Assembly: GCA_963798855.1 (NCBI GenBank)
Contig: CAWCUU010000004.1
Coordinates: 432,577-496,576 of the forward strand
Direction of reading: 5' to 3'
From: CAWCUU01 sp963798855
GTDB taxonomy: Bacteria > Gemmatimonadota > Gemmatimonadetes > Longimicrobiales > RSA9
Length of the DNA stretch: 64,000 nt
Part shown: positions 46,434 through 55,456 of the stretch, in pieces
Layout of the letters: each line of letters starts with the position of its first letter
How positions within the stretch are numbered: position 1 is the first letter of the stretch
Translations under genes and position numbers: made by a program
Notes under the pieces: model-generated
The model's database searches: none
What the model saw: only the letters and a program-made list of their open reading frames with translations
What the model was told of the DNA's origin: nothing

Positions 46434-47804
46434 ATGAACGATCAGGCACTTCGGGAGCGGGTAGGCTCGCAACTCATAACCGTGGACGACTCGCGTTATG
46501 ATTCGGCGCGGCGCGTCTGGAACGGAATGATCGACCGCCGACCGGCCGCGGTGGTTCAGTGCCGGGGCATGGCGGACGTGATGGCGGCGGTCGAGTTCGC
46601 CCGCGATCACGATCTGCCGCTCGCGGTCCGGGGCGGCGGGCACAACGTGGCCGGCTTCGGCACCTGCGACGACGGCCTGGTCGTCGACCTCTCGCCGATG
46701 CGGAGTGTCCGCGTCGAGCCCGCGGCCCGGCGCGTTCGGGTCGGCGGCGGCGCCACCATCGGCGATCTGGACCGGGAGACCCAGGTGTTCGGCCTCGCCG
46801 TCCCGGGCGGCATTGTCTCGACGACGGGCGTGGCGGGGCTCACTCTCGGAGGCGGACAGGGGTGGCTACGCCGCACCTACGGCATGGCTTCCGACAGCCT
46901 CGTGTCGGCCGATGTGGTGACCGCGGCGGGAGAGCTGGTGATCGCCAGTGAGGCGGCCAACCCGGACCTGTTCTGGGCGCTGCGCGGAGGCGGAGGCAAC
47001 TTCGGCGTCATCACCTCGCTCGAGTTCGAGGCGTACCCGGTGGGACCGATGATCGCCTTCGCGGGACCCTGCTACCCGCTCGAGAGCGCTGCATCCGTGA
47101 TCGCGGGCATGCGGCAGTTCGCCGAAGAAGCGCCGGACGAGGTGAACGTCTCCGCGACATGGTGGACGGTCCCCACGCTGCCGAACTTCCCGGCGGATCT
47201 CCATGGCCGCGCCGTGATCACTCTCGGTGCCACCTACCTCGGCGCCCCCGAAACAGGCGAGCGAATCCTCCAGCCGCTGAGGGAAATCGAAGAGCCCCTG
47301 CTCGACCTGTCGGGCATCCTCCCCTACGTCGCCTTGCAGCAGATGTTCGATCCTTTCTTCCCCGCGCACGATCTCCAGTACTACTGGAAGTCAGCGTACC
47401 TGGCCGACCTCGGAGAGGAGGCAACGCGGACCATTGCCGAGCACGTGGCGGCACGGCCCTCCGCAATGTCGATGGTCGGGACGTGGGCGCTCGGCGGCGC
47501 GCTCGACCGCGCCGACGCCGACACCGGCGTCGCCGGCGTCGCCGGAGCGTCCTACCTGCTGGAGATCCTCGCCAACTGGGCGGATCCCGCCGAAGCCGAA
47601 GCCAACATCGAATGGGCCCGCACGTTCTTCGACGGGATGAAGCCCTACGGCACCGGAAGGACGAACGTCAACTTCCCGGGTCTCGGCGACGACGCCGAAT
47701 TTGGCCGGGCCGCGTTCGGCGACGCCTGGGGCCGGCTCGTCGAAGTGAAGAGGAAGTACGACCCGACGAATCTCTTTCGGCTGAACCAGAACATCCAGCC
47801 ATAG
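46434..47804 (+). CDS. BBE-type FAD-linked oxidoreductase
   Basis: 456-residue flavoprotein oxidase. The FAD-binding PCMH region includes PLAVRGGGHNVAGFGTCDDG; the His is the usual site for 8-alpha-histidyl FAD. TTGVAGLTLGGGQGWLRRTY and LFWALRGGGGNFGVITSLEF follow. The C-terminal BBE segment is VKRKYDPTNLFRLNQNI. Substrates in the family are sugars, alkaloids or phenolics, and this one is unknown. GGAGG lies 7 nt upstream of ATG 46434. It is probably controlled by the adjacent TetR-type regulator. Confidence 0.93.
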   Translation: MNDQALRERVGSQLITVDDSRYDSARRVWNGMIDRRPAAVVQCRGMADVMAAVEFARDHDLPLAVRGGGHNVAGFGTCDDGLVVDLSPMRSVRVEPAARRVRVGGGATIGDLDRETQVFGLAVPGGIVSTTGVAGLTLGGGQGWLRRTYGMASDSLVSADVVTAAGELVIASEAANPDLFWALRGGGGNFGVITSLEFEAYPVGPMIAFAGPCYPLESAASVIAGMRQFAEEAPDEVNVSATWWTVPTLPNFPADLHGRAVITLGATYLGAPETGERILQPLREIEEPLLDLSGILPYVALQQMFDPFFPAHDLQYYWKSAYLADLGEEATRTIAEHVAARPSAMSMVGTWALGGALDRADADTGVAGVAGASYLLEILANWADPAEAEANIEWARTFFDGMKPYGTGRTNVNFPGLGDDAEFGRAAFGDAWGRLVEVKRKYDPTNLFRLNQNIQP

Positions 47805-47943
47805 GCTGCGGGCCTGGGGCGAGGCGATTCGGTCGGCCGCCTCACCGGTCGCGATCTGCATGGTAAGTGCGTAGAGCTCCTTGCCCGGCACGCAGCACCG
47901 CCTCGGTCAGCCGACGCGGCTGCTCCAAGGCCGGGCTCATGGC

Positions 47944-48165
47944 TCACTTCGCCAGTTCCCGAAAGACCCCGTCGTACTCCGCCATGATCTCCTCGTGCGC
48001 ACTCGTAGACTCTGCGAGACGTTCCGAATGCGGAACGACGCGGAACCCGCCGAGTCCATCCTCGATCCAGTCGAGTCGCTGCCCGGGAGGAATACGCCAG
48101 CCGACCCTCGCTCTGGTCCCCGGGGGCCCGGTCTGTTCGTGGCTGGTACCATGTGTTGACACCAC
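47944..48165 (-). pseudogene. AbrB-like antitoxin fragment
   Basis: About 73 residues on the minus strand. RARVGWRIPPGQRLDWIEDG followed by LGGFRVVPHSERLAE resembles the second half of an AbrB/SpoVT swapped-hairpin antitoxin. The N-terminal strand is missing or out of frame, and no toxin follows. It overlaps the HicA promoter region. Confidence 0.4.
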
Positions 48166-48184
48166 GGTTTGGTGGTACTATCAT
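48156..48184 (+). promoter_or_regulatory. Sigma-70-type promoter for hicAB
   Basis: TTGACA (48156-48161), 17-bp spacer, TATCAT (48179-48184). The predicted start point is at about 48190-48192, 1-3 nt before the HicA ATG, so the mRNA would be essentially leaderless. ACCAC/GTGGT inverted half-sites sit in the spacer, and GGTACCATG occurs on both flanks (48145 and 48187), a plausible operator set. Confidence 0.65.
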
Positions 48185-48192
48185 GTGGTACC

Positions 48193-48435
48193 ATGAAGCG
48201 GAAGCACCAGCGAACCTATGACAACATCCAAGCGAACAATGGTGGCACGCACTGGTCCGACGTGGAGGATCTCCTGAAGTCGGAGTTTGGCGCGGAGGTC
48301 TACGAAGGCGCCGGGTCGACCGTCACCTTCGTGGTGGAGGGCGTCAAGCTGACGGTCGACAGACCTCACCCCCGTCGGGAGTGCGGGCAGGGTTTGGTCA
48401 GCCGTGTGAAGGCGTTTATCGAGGAGATTGAATAG
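48193..48435 (+). CDS. hicA: HicA-family toxin
   Basis: 80-residue mRNA interferase. RKHQRTYDNIQANNGGTHWS, then DVEDLLKSEFGAEVYEGAGS and the dsRBD-like end TVDRPHPRRECGQG with the catalytic His in the HPR segment. It is longer than minimal HicA but in range. The ATG at 48193 lies within a repeated GGTACCATG and has no Shine-Dalgarno. HicB follows after 54 bp of AT-rich sequence, unlike the surrounding high-GC DNA, which suggests transfer. Confidence 0.88.
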   Translation: MKRKHQRTYDNIQANNGGTHWSDVEDLLKSEFGAEVYEGAGSTVTFVVEGVKLTVDRPHPRRECGQGLVSRVKAFIEEIE

Positions 48436-48489
48436 AGAAGAGAGCGCGCTTTCTTTAACTATACTTATGACTTATTAGAGGTTCAGACA

Positions 48490-48822
48490 ATGATTGATTA
48501 CAAAGGTTATACGGGCGTTTTTGACTTTGATCCAGAGATCGACACCTTCACTGGTCACGTCGTGGACCTTCGGGATCAGATTTACTTCGAGGGCGACTCA
48601 AAGGAAGAGCTTCGGGCGTCGATGCAGCGCGCAGTGGATCACTATTTGGAGGTGTGTCGAGCACGGGGAGAGGAACCGAGCCGTCCCTTCTCGGGCCGCT
48701 TCAATGTGCGATTCGGACCTGACCTTCACCGGAGGGTGGTCAAGGCGGCGGCTGAAAACAAGGAGTCAATGAATGAATGGCTGGCTGAAGCCGCAGAGCA
48801 TCGGCTTTCCGAGTCCTGGTAA
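48490..48822 (+). CDS. hicB: HicB-family antitoxin
   Basis: 110-residue antitoxin. The RNase-H-like HicB fold is YKGYTGVFDFDPEIDTFTGH, then VVDLRDQIYFEGDSKEELRA. The C-terminal ribbon-helix-helix DNA-binding part is FNVRFGPDLHRRVVKAAAEN. It is preceded by an AT-rich 54-bp spacer, which may hold its own promoter so that antitoxin can be made in excess. Confidence 0.9.
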   Translation: MIDYKGYTGVFDFDPEIDTFTGHVVDLRDQIYFEGDSKEELRASMQRAVDHYLEVCRARGEEPSRPFSGRFNVRFGPDLHRRVVKAAAENKESMNEWLAEAAEHRLSESW

Positions 48823-48852
48823 ACCGCCCGTCCTCGCTTGTAGCAAGCGCCC

Positions 48853-49035
48853 ATGCCCGAGCCCCAGCCTTCGCCGTTCACCCAAGCGCTGTTCGACTTC
48901 TTCCGGGAGCTCCGCTCCAACAATCGCAGGGACTGGTTCGAGGAAAACCGGGCCCGGTACGAGGAGGACGTGCTGGAGCCGTCGCGCGTCTTCGTGCTGG
49001 CCTTCCGCTCCCACCTGGACATCGAGCCCATCCCG
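48853..49035 (+). pseudogene. DUF2461 N-terminal fragment
   Basis: The first 50 or so residues (FTQALFDFFRELRSNNRRDW, FEENRARYEEDVLEPSRVF) match the start of DUF2461 proteins (about 220 residues). The similarity stops near 49030 and the reading runs into the antisense of the VOC gene, so most of the gene is lost. Confidence 0.6.
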
Positions 49036-49061
49036 CTCGACGGGCCACTGCCTCGCGCCGA

Positions 49062-49484
49062 TCAGTCCTCCGGCAGAAGGCGTGGATTCCAGACCACCTC
49101 CCAGAGATGCCCGTCGGGATCCTGAAAGTACCCCGCGTAGCCTCCCCAGAACGTCTCGGCGGCCGGCTTGACGATGGTAGCACCAGCGCCCCTCGCCTCC
49201 TCCATCACGCGATCCACCTCGGCTTCCGTCGAGACATTGTGGCCGAGTGTGAGCTCCGTCGAGCTGCGGGGGGTCTGGGGCAGTCCCGAGTCATGGCTGA
49301 TGCTCGCCCGGGGCCACACGGCCAGCCGCACGCCTCCGTCGAGCTCGAAGAAGGCGACCGCGCCGTGCTCGAATTCCTCGCCGACGATCCCCCGGGTCTC
49401 GAGCCCGAGACCGTCCCGATAGAAGGCGACCGCCCGATCGAGATCGTCGACTCCGAGCGTGATCACTGTGATTCTCGGCTTCAC
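49062..49484 (-). CDS. VOC/glyoxalase-family protein
   Basis: 140 residues. Two beta-alpha-beta modules: ITVITLGVDDLDRAVAFYRD, then VAFFELDGGVRLAVWPRASI, and the second half TIVKPAAETFWGGYAGYFQD ending in the metal-ligand pattern DPDGHLWEVVWNP. Start GTG 49484 is chosen because the domain begins there and GAAGG lies 8 nt upstream; the open frame further upstream has no similarity. It may be a lyase, dioxygenase or resistance protein; the substrate is unknown. Confidence 0.85.
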   Translation of the reverse strand: MKPRITVITLGVDDLDRAVAFYRDGLGLETRGIVGEEFEHGAVAFFELDGGVRLAVWPRASISHDSGLPQTPRSSTELTLGHNVSTEAEVDRVMEEARGAGATIVKPAAETFWGGYAGYFQDPDGHLWEVVWNPRLLPED

Positions 49485-49488
49485 ACGT

Positions 49489-49998
49489 TCAGCCTTCGGT
49501 AGGCGTTGGCGGCAGGGCGGCCAGGAAAGCGTCGACCGCCTCCTGCACGGACTCGCGGCTGAGACTCGGGTAGCGGGCATACGCGGAGTCGCCAATCCCT
49601 GCGACCAGGTCGTGGAACCGTCCTGCGTCGACCCAGCCGCTACGGACGAGCCGATCGGCATCCAGCATGTCCTTGCGAAAACCGCGAACCACCTTCGACA
49701 GGAGCTGCGCGTAAGGGTCGTAGTGGTAAAACTCGACGTCGCCTACGCGTTCGATGAATCGGTGCCTGTTCTCGCTCCCGGCAAGCGCCGGCACGAAATC
49801 CTCCGGCCGCGCAAACTCGATGTTCAGCCCCAGGCGCTCCTTGATTCCCTGGACATCGCGGAACACGGCCTCGTCCTCCGCGAAAAGATCGGCTTCGATC
49901 GTCGCCGACCGCCAGCCCGCCAGGACAGCCGTGCCACCACCCACCACGTACACCCGGAAGAGCTGGCCGCGGGGTGCCGTGCGGGCCAGCTCCGCCAT
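49489..49998 (-). CDS. DUF6036-like nucleotidyltransferase
   Basis: About 169 residues. VYVVGGGTAVLAGWRSATIE is the nucleotidyltransferase-fold start. The usual Asp-x-Asp after the strand is Glu-Ala-Asp here (ATIEADLFAED), so the first acidic residue is substituted. LNIEFARPEDFVPALAGSEN follows. ATG 49998 is the first good start, although the frame is open to 50103 and may begin earlier, overlapping the upstream gene. It pairs with the 50034-50480 gene as a probable toxin-antitoxin-like module. Confidence 0.7.
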   Translation of the reverse strand: MAELARTAPRGQLFRVYVVGGGTAVLAGWRSATIEADLFAEDEAVFRDVQGIKERLGLNIEFARPEDFVPALAGSENRHRFIERVGDVEFYHYDPYAQLLSKVVRGFRKDMLDADRLVRSGWVDAGRFHDLVAGIGDSAYARYPSLSRESVQEAVDAFLAALPPTPTEG

Positions 49999-50033
49999 CA
50001 GCTCCCGCAGCGCTTCCCGCGTCAGCTCCCGTC

Positions 50034-50480
50034 TCAGCGAGCGCTCCGATCCGAGCGGACGAGGCGACACGCGTCGGCGAACGATACCAGCCGGCGCAGC
50101 CACGCATTGTAGCGGGCGTGGGCGAGTTCCCCCTCCGTCTTTCGCAAGAGATCGAACAAGCGGCGCTCCGGATCGTCCAGTGCCGGTCCGACAGGAACCC
50201 CTTCCCGCCGCAGGCGCGGCGCGGCAATGGACACCGCCAGACTCTCGGGCGTCACCCGTTCCGCCGCGAGGTCGGCCAGGCCGGCGTCGACCATCTCTCC
50301 GCCCGGAAGGCCCACCACCTCGAAGCTCGGCGCACCGAAGCGCCGCCGGATCCAGCGCGCCGCCGCGGCACGCCGGGCCACGGCGCGGCGACTCGCCGGC
50401 GCCATGCGTTCGGCCCGACGACGGCCTCCCGCCTGACCCCAGCGTCGAAACTGCTCGCGCACCTCGTCCGGCAGGTCCAT
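50034..50480 (-). CDS. Partner protein of the DUF6036 nucleotidyltransferase
   Basis: 148 residues beginning MDLPDEVREQFRRWGQAGGR. A basic helical segment (RRAVARRAAAARWIRRRFG) could bind DNA or RNA; FEVVGLPGGEMVDAGLADLA and PERRLFDLLRKTEGELAHAR follow. I recall such proteins encoded directly before DUF6036 nucleotidyltransferases, and the gene order here agrees. TATGTATATT just upstream of the start suggests a promoter and a very short leader. The function is unproven. Confidence 0.6.
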   Translation of the reverse strand: MDLPDEVREQFRRWGQAGGRRRAERMAPASRRAVARRAAAARWIRRRFGAPSFEVVGLPGGEMVDAGLADLAAERVTPESLAVSIAAPRLRREGVPVGPALDDPERRLFDLLRKTEGELAHARYNAWLRRLVSFADACRLVRSDRSAR

Positions 50481-50620
50481 ACCCGAATATACATAGGGGG
50501 TAAGCATGTCGCCAGTCCGAGCTCGCATGCGGACCGGGGCACGCTCACCGCCGTGCATGACGCGAGAGCCGCGGAACGTTGTTGCTTTTTTGAGTTACTA
50601 ATTCTATTCTGAGTCGCAGA

Positions 50621-51775
50621 ATGGAACTTACACCTCGTTTCCTGCGGCCGGCCCTCGGCAGCTTCTTCCTGTTCGGGCCGCGCGGCACGGGCAAGACGAC
50701 GTGGCTGCGGCAGATCCTGCCCGACGCGCTGTGGGTCAACCTGCTCGACCCCTCCGACTACCGGCGGATGAACGCGGCACCCGAGCGGCTACGGGAGCTG
50801 GTACTCGGCTCGTCGGCGCACCAGGGCGATGTCGTGATCGACGAGGTCCAACGCCTTCCCGAGCTGCTGAACGTCGTACACGACCTGATGGAAGGCGGCC
50901 CTCCGAAGCGCTACGTGCTGACGGGGTCGAGCGCGCGGAAGCTGCGCCGCGGGGGCGTCGACCTGCTCGGCGGGCGGGCGGCGGTGCGCTCACTGCACCC
51001 GTACATGGCGTCGGAATGGAGCGCCTACGATCTGGATCGAGCGCTCACCGAGGGTCTCGTGCCGCTGGTCGTCGAGTCGGCCGCTCCGACGGATGTCCTG
51101 CGCGCCTACGTCGGGCTCTACCTCGAGCAGGAGGTGAAGGCGGAGGCGATGGTGCGCAATCTCCGGCAGTTCGGGCGTTTCCTGGAGGCGATCAGCTTTT
51201 CCCACGGGTCCGTTCTGAACCTGAGCGGCGTCGCCCGGGACGCGGCGGCCAACCGCAAGACCGTCGAAGGGTTTCTCGAAGTCCTCGAGGATCTCCTGCT
51301 CGCGTTCCGCGTCGAGGTCTTCACCAGACGCGCGAAGCGCCGCACGGCCGCGCACCCGAAGTTCTACTACTTCGACGCGGGCGTTTTCCGCTCCATCCGC
51401 CCGGCCGGACCATTGGACCGGCCGGAGGAGATCGACGGCGCCGCGCTCGAGGGCCTCGTCGCCCAGCACCTCCGCGCGTGGATCGCGTACTCGCCCGAGG
51501 ACCGGCGGCTCCATACCTGGCGGACCCGCTCGGGCGTGGAGGTGGACTTCGTCGTATACGGTCCTGACGGCCTCTCGGCGATCGAGGTCAAGAACACGAG
51601 CCGGCTGCGCCCCGCGGACACCAGCGGACTGCGGGCGTTCCGCGAGGATTACCCGGAGGCACGTCCGCTACTGCTCTACCGCGGAGAGCGACGCCTGCGG
51701 CGCGACGGCGTGCTCGTGCTGCCGGTCGACGAGTTCCTGAGAGCGCTTCGGCCGGGAGAACAGCTGCCGGCGTGA
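50621..51775 (+). CDS. AAA-family ATPase with DUF4143
   Basis: 384 residues. Walker A FLFGPRGTGKTTWLRQILPD and Walker B GDVVIDEVQRLPELLNVVHD are in the N-terminal AAA_14 domain. The C-terminal DUF4143 half has LSGVARDAAANRKTVEGFLE, then KFYYFDAGVFRSIRP and the nuclease-like GVEVDFVVYGPDGLSAIEVK (Asp and Glu-x-Lys). It is common and mobile in bacteria. An AT-rich leader precedes it. The function is unknown; it often lies in defence and accessory regions. Confidence 0.92.
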   Translation: MELTPRFLRPALGSFFLFGPRGTGKTTWLRQILPDALWVNLLDPSDYRRMNAAPERLRELVLGSSAHQGDVVIDEVQRLPELLNVVHDLMEGGPPKRYVLTGSSARKLRRGGVDLLGGRAAVRSLHPYMASEWSAYDLDRALTEGLVPLVVESAAPTDVLRAYVGLYLEQEVKAEAMVRNLRQFGRFLEAISFSHGSVLNLSGVARDAAANRKTVEGFLEVLEDLLLAFRVEVFTRRAKRRTAAHPKFYYFDAGVFRSIRPAGPLDRPEEIDGAALEGLVAQHLRAWIAYSPEDRRLHTWRTRSGVEVDFVVYGPDGLSAIEVKNTSRLRPADTSGLRAFREDYPEARPLLLYRGERRLRRDGVLVLPVDEFLRALRPGEQLPA

Positions 51776-51879
51776 GCCGGAGCTGTCAAGTGGCTGCTCG
51801 TGCGTTCCAGTGCGACGGAGCCTGAGGATCTGGAGGGCTCTGGGGAGGCGGATTAGCTCATGGTCCTTCGACCAAGGCC

Positions 51880-53986
51880 TTATCCATGCCCACCGGCACT
51901 GATCTGACGAGAGCGTGAATCGGCTGCGACCGCATTCGATCCACTTTCCGAGGATTCCGCCGGGAACACGGCGGAGGCGTGCGCCTTGAACACCGTTCGC
52001 CATGCGTCATCATCCTCGAAGGGCTTGCCCACATCCCTCACGCCCTCTGCCTTCGGGAAGCCAAGGTACATCAGGACCACGGAAAGCCCCTGGTCAGCCA
52101 GCCACCACGCGTGTGCAATGCGGTTCGAGAGCTGGTAGTCGAGGTCACGTGAGATCGCGATCCCCGGCACTTGGCTCGCCAGCGCATCCCTTGCCTCCGC
52201 TATGGCCGCTCCGATCCGCTCATGGTTCTCCTTCGAGTTCGACGAGCGCGCGTCGGGAGGACCTTTGCCGTCGGCTTTCAACTCGTTCGCGTTGAGCCTT
52301 CGCTTCCACGAGCACGAGCCCGGTCTGACCATCGATCTTGCAGGTGGCCGCGAGGTCCCAGTTAGGTACGTTCGCACCGCGCTCGTGCACGAGCCACCAC
52401 GACCGGAGCCCTTCCCAGTCCACGAGGTCGGGCAGAACCATCGGTCCCCAACGATCGAGTCTCGGCTCTTCAGGGTGTGACCAGCCCGTCGGCGCCCAGG
52501 CATCCATGTCGGATACGAGGGCTCCTGTGTCCTCAAGCAACCGATTCAGCTGTGGTACGAACCGCGGCGACTCGAGCCAGTCGAGCAGGTGCTTGCGACT
52601 GCCCCTCTCCGAATCGCGAACAATCGTCTGCACCACCTCGCGGAATTCATCGGCAAACGGCAGTCCGGGTCGCGAATCGTACGCCCGCGACAGCTCCCGA
52701 TAATACCAGAGTGTGTCCGACTGACCGACGTTGAACCGTTTCCACACGTCCCGACCCGACTGCCGAAGGTCGTGGAGGATCGCGCGTGCGTTGTGCAGCT
52801 TGTCGCAGATCGAAATGAGTGCGAGCTCGTCCTCCACTCGGCGCAGATGCGCAAGATAGCGTTCCTTCCGGTCGCGCCACGACAGATCTTTCTTTTCCGC
52901 GGGGTCTCCGTCCGTGCAGCCCTTCACAAGCTCGAGCACGCGAGGGCCGAACCGGCTCTCGATCTCCCGCTCCCTTTCGCGGGCTGCTTCGACCGTATCA
53001 CTGTCCTCGATCGCATCGTGCAGCAGCGCGGCGATCGCTTGTGTTTCGTCTCCGCCCGCTTCGACAACCAGACCCGCGACCTGAATGAGGTGCGAGAAGT
53101 AGGGAATGTTCGTTCCCTTCCGGAGCTGAGTCCGGTGGTAATCGTGTGCGAGCCTCAGCGCATCATCGAAGTGGTTGGAGAGGAACGGAGGAGGTGCGGC
53201 GTCGTTGGGCTTTGGTGCTTCCATTTCCGGGGAATCTACGGAATCACTCTGACGCACCGGAGTCGGAGCCCCCCGCTGGTGAGCCGCTGATGGCGTCCCA
53301 GCCATCGCTTCGATCCGCTGCTCCATCACGGAGAGGAACTGCGGATCGTAGGCCTGATCGACGTGGTTGAGATTCCAGAGTCCGCTCTTGCTGATGCGCT
53401 CCTGTGGGGAGTAGCGACCGAGCCAGCCATCGCTCGGCGGGTCGGCAGGAGCGAGGCGATTCGACAGTAGCGCGATCGCGTTCCGCTCGATGTACGCGCG
53501 CAAGCTGTCGCGGCCGGGCTCGTCGGGAACATCCAGCCAGAGGAGGTTCATCGCGCCTATGTAGCGGGACACCCGCTGCTCGTGGTCCCGCTCGCCCTCA
53601 CGGATCTCCTTGGGTGCCCGGTCACCGTAACCCCACGTTGGCAACGCTCCGATCTCTGCCTCATCGCGCTTCAACAGCGCGGCCCCGACGTGCAGCCGGA
53701 AGATCGACCCGCGGTGGTTTCCACCCCCGTCGGCGTGCCCCCTGTGTTGGTGCAGCCGCCGCCAGAGCGTGGACCTGGAGGCTGTGCGGATTGCATGGGT
53801 CCCGACCCGAGTCACCCGCGGGACGTCCGGCTCCGCTGCCCGGAACTCGTCCGACTCCCGGAAGAAATAGACGCCTCTCTGCGGCCACTCCTGGCTGCCC
53901 GTGCAGTCGCTGAGGAGGCAGCCCTGCCGCGGAAGCCGTTCGAGCGATTAGAGCAACTCGTAGAAGCGATCGAGGTCGGTGCTCAC
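51880..53986 (-). CDS. GIY-YIG-like + HD hydrolase + EAK nuclease-like fusion protein, one frameshift and one stop
   Basis: About 700 residues if corrected. Start GTG 53986 overlaps the upstream DUF6884 stop (GTGA). N-terminal domain: RGVYFFRESDEFRAAEPDVP, VTRVGTHAI and NAIALLSN resemble a GIY-YIG nuclease core. Middle domain: HD/RelA-hydrolase-like HYHRTQLRKGTNIPYFSHLI-type motifs, AALLHDAIEDSD and ISICDKLHNARAIL. C-terminal domain: DLAATCKIDGQTGLVLVEAK with Asp and Glu-x-Lys, then NELKADGKGPPDARSSNSKE. Two defects: an in-frame TAA near codon 12 (53952-53950, where GAA would fit) and a +1 shift near 52290. I do not know another protein with this three-part layout. Confidence 0.7.
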
Positions 53987-54457
53987 GAGGGGCTCCCCAA
54001 CGAGATCTTCAAGCGCTGGAGCTGTCTGCCGAACGAAGACCCTCGAGAGGAATCGACACCTCGCAACCTCGCGCCCGAAGGTAGGGATCAGGTTCTCGCG
54101 ATAGCGGGTGCCCTCGAGCACGATCACGTGCGCCCGATTCGGAAGGACTTCGTCCAGCTGGTGTCTGACTCGCGCGGCCCAGGCTTCCCGGTCCGCGCTA
54201 CCCATCCGGTTCAGGGTACGCTCGTATGGCTCAAGCGTCTGATCCGGCCGTACGAGACCGTATTCGGCCGACAGGATATACCAACGATCCGCATTTGCCT
54301 CGGCGTACGCGCGCATCAGCTGGAACAAGGGAGAGACGTAGAGATCACGTGCCGCAGAAGCGGAGCCTCGCTTCGATTTTACGCAGGAGACCGGGCAATG
54401 CGTTGAGGCCTGCTCGGAGATAATGACGACGGGTCCGGAATGGCATTTCGGCTCCAA
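53983..54457 (-). CDS. DUF6884 (YaaA-like) protein, frameshifted near 3' end
   Basis: About 155 residues. The core is VSCVKSKRGSASAARDLYVS, then PLFQLMRAYAEANADRWYIL, SAEYGLVRPDQTLEPYERTL, typical of DUF6884. Past 54085 the family sequence VSIPLEGLR and GRQLQRLK appears only after compensating shifts near 54080 and 54030; it then reaches a TGA at 53985-53983 that overlaps the next gene's GTG. The start is uncertain because residues before VSCVKSK are not family-like. Related proteins are annotated YaaA-like or nucleotide-binding, without a proven reaction. Confidence 0.68.
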
Positions 54458-54791
54458 CGCGAAGGGCGCTTCAAGAAATCGGCGGTCGCCAACCCAGACC
54501 TTTTAATGAAAGGACCACCACCCGGGATATCTCTTCGTACCGGGCAGGAGCCTAACGCTTTTTCATTCCGCCGAACTCCGGCCATCCCGAACTCAGGGCG
54601 TCGAGAAAGCGATCTACCTATCGCGGACCGGAGATCAAAGTCGTACTCGGCCGACGAGTGCTCGACCCAGTTGCTGCATTCTCAAAGGGCGGTCAAATGC
54701 GCGTGCGGGTTTTTGCAGGCTCTGTCTCGTAATTCTCAGCGCCTTCTCTCAGTGACCTCTCGGCCTCGGGCGTGGGGAAGTGCTCTCGTAA
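54458..54791. other. Intergenic, no gene seen
   Basis: 334 bp between the DUF6884 and HigA genes. It is AT-richer than its surroundings (for example CCTTTTAATGAAAGG near 54498-54512, partly palindromic), so it may hold the promoter of the DUF6884 operon. No complete gene is recognisable. Confidence 0.4.
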
Positions 54792-55097
54792 TTACTCGAA
54801 CTGCTTCAGCCGAACGCGCTCCCCCTCAGGAAATGCAGCTACCACTTCAAGGTGACCACCCATGGCCTCCACAACCTCTCGGATCTTGCTGAGCTTGGCG
54901 TCCTTGCCATGGAGCCGCCGGGAAACCGAGGACTGGACAATGTCGAGTCGCTTCGCCAGATCCTCCTGTGCAATGTGACGATGCTGCCGAAGATCGTCCA
55001 TATCCATGGCCGCGATCAGCCGGGCAGTCTTCTCCGCAGCGCGCTCCTGCGACTCCGGAGACATCTTTTCCCGAAGGGTATTGAACTTCTTAGCCAT
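54792..55097 (-). CDS. HigA-type XRE antitoxin
   Basis: 101 residues. An N-terminal helical part (NTLREKMSPESQERAAEKTA) is followed by an XRE helix-turn-helix, IAQEDLAKRLDIVQSSVSRR, and the C-terminal GGHLEVVAAFPEGERVRLKQ typical of HigA-like antitoxins. It overlaps the toxin gene by 8 bp in the toxin-first order characteristic of higBA. It should repress its own operon. Confidence 0.9.
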   Translation of the reverse strand: MAKKFNTLREKMSPESQERAAEKTARLIAAMDMDDLRQHRHIAQEDLAKRLDIVQSSVSRRLHGKDAKLSKIREVVEAMGGHLEVVAAFPEGERVRLKQFE

Positions 55098-55456
55098 CGA
55101 GTTTTCCCTCCCTGCGTAGCTCCTCTACGTGCTCGTCATAGAGCCGATCCGCTACGGGCACGTACGCCTCATACCAGCGATCATCGCCCGTCTTGTCCCC
55201 GCCTACCAGCAGGATCGCCGTGCGCCGCGGATCGAATGCATACAGAATCCTGTACGGACTCCCCTGATGCTGAACCCGCAGCTCTCTCATGTGCGAGTGC
55301 TTCGAGGACGCGATTCCTGAACTGTGCGGATACGCGAGCTGTGCACCGCGCTCCTCCAGGAGCCCCACGTACGAGGCCACATCTTCTTGTTCGGCTTCGT
55401 TCAGGCTCTTCCCACCACTGCTCGAACTCATCGGTGTACTCGACGTCCCACGCCAT
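55090..55456 (-). CDS. HigB/RelE-type toxin, one frameshift
   Basis: About 121 residues after correcting one extra base near 55407; the length of 367 bp is one more than a multiple of three. Start: MAWDVEYTDEFEQWWE. After the shift: SLNEAEQEDVASYVGLLEER, HSHMRELRVQHQGSPYRILY, AFDPRRTAILLVGGDKTGDD. This is the Gp49/HigB pattern, an mRNA-cleaving toxin acting on the ribosome. If the insertion is real, the toxin is dead and only the antitoxin remains. Confidence 0.85.
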
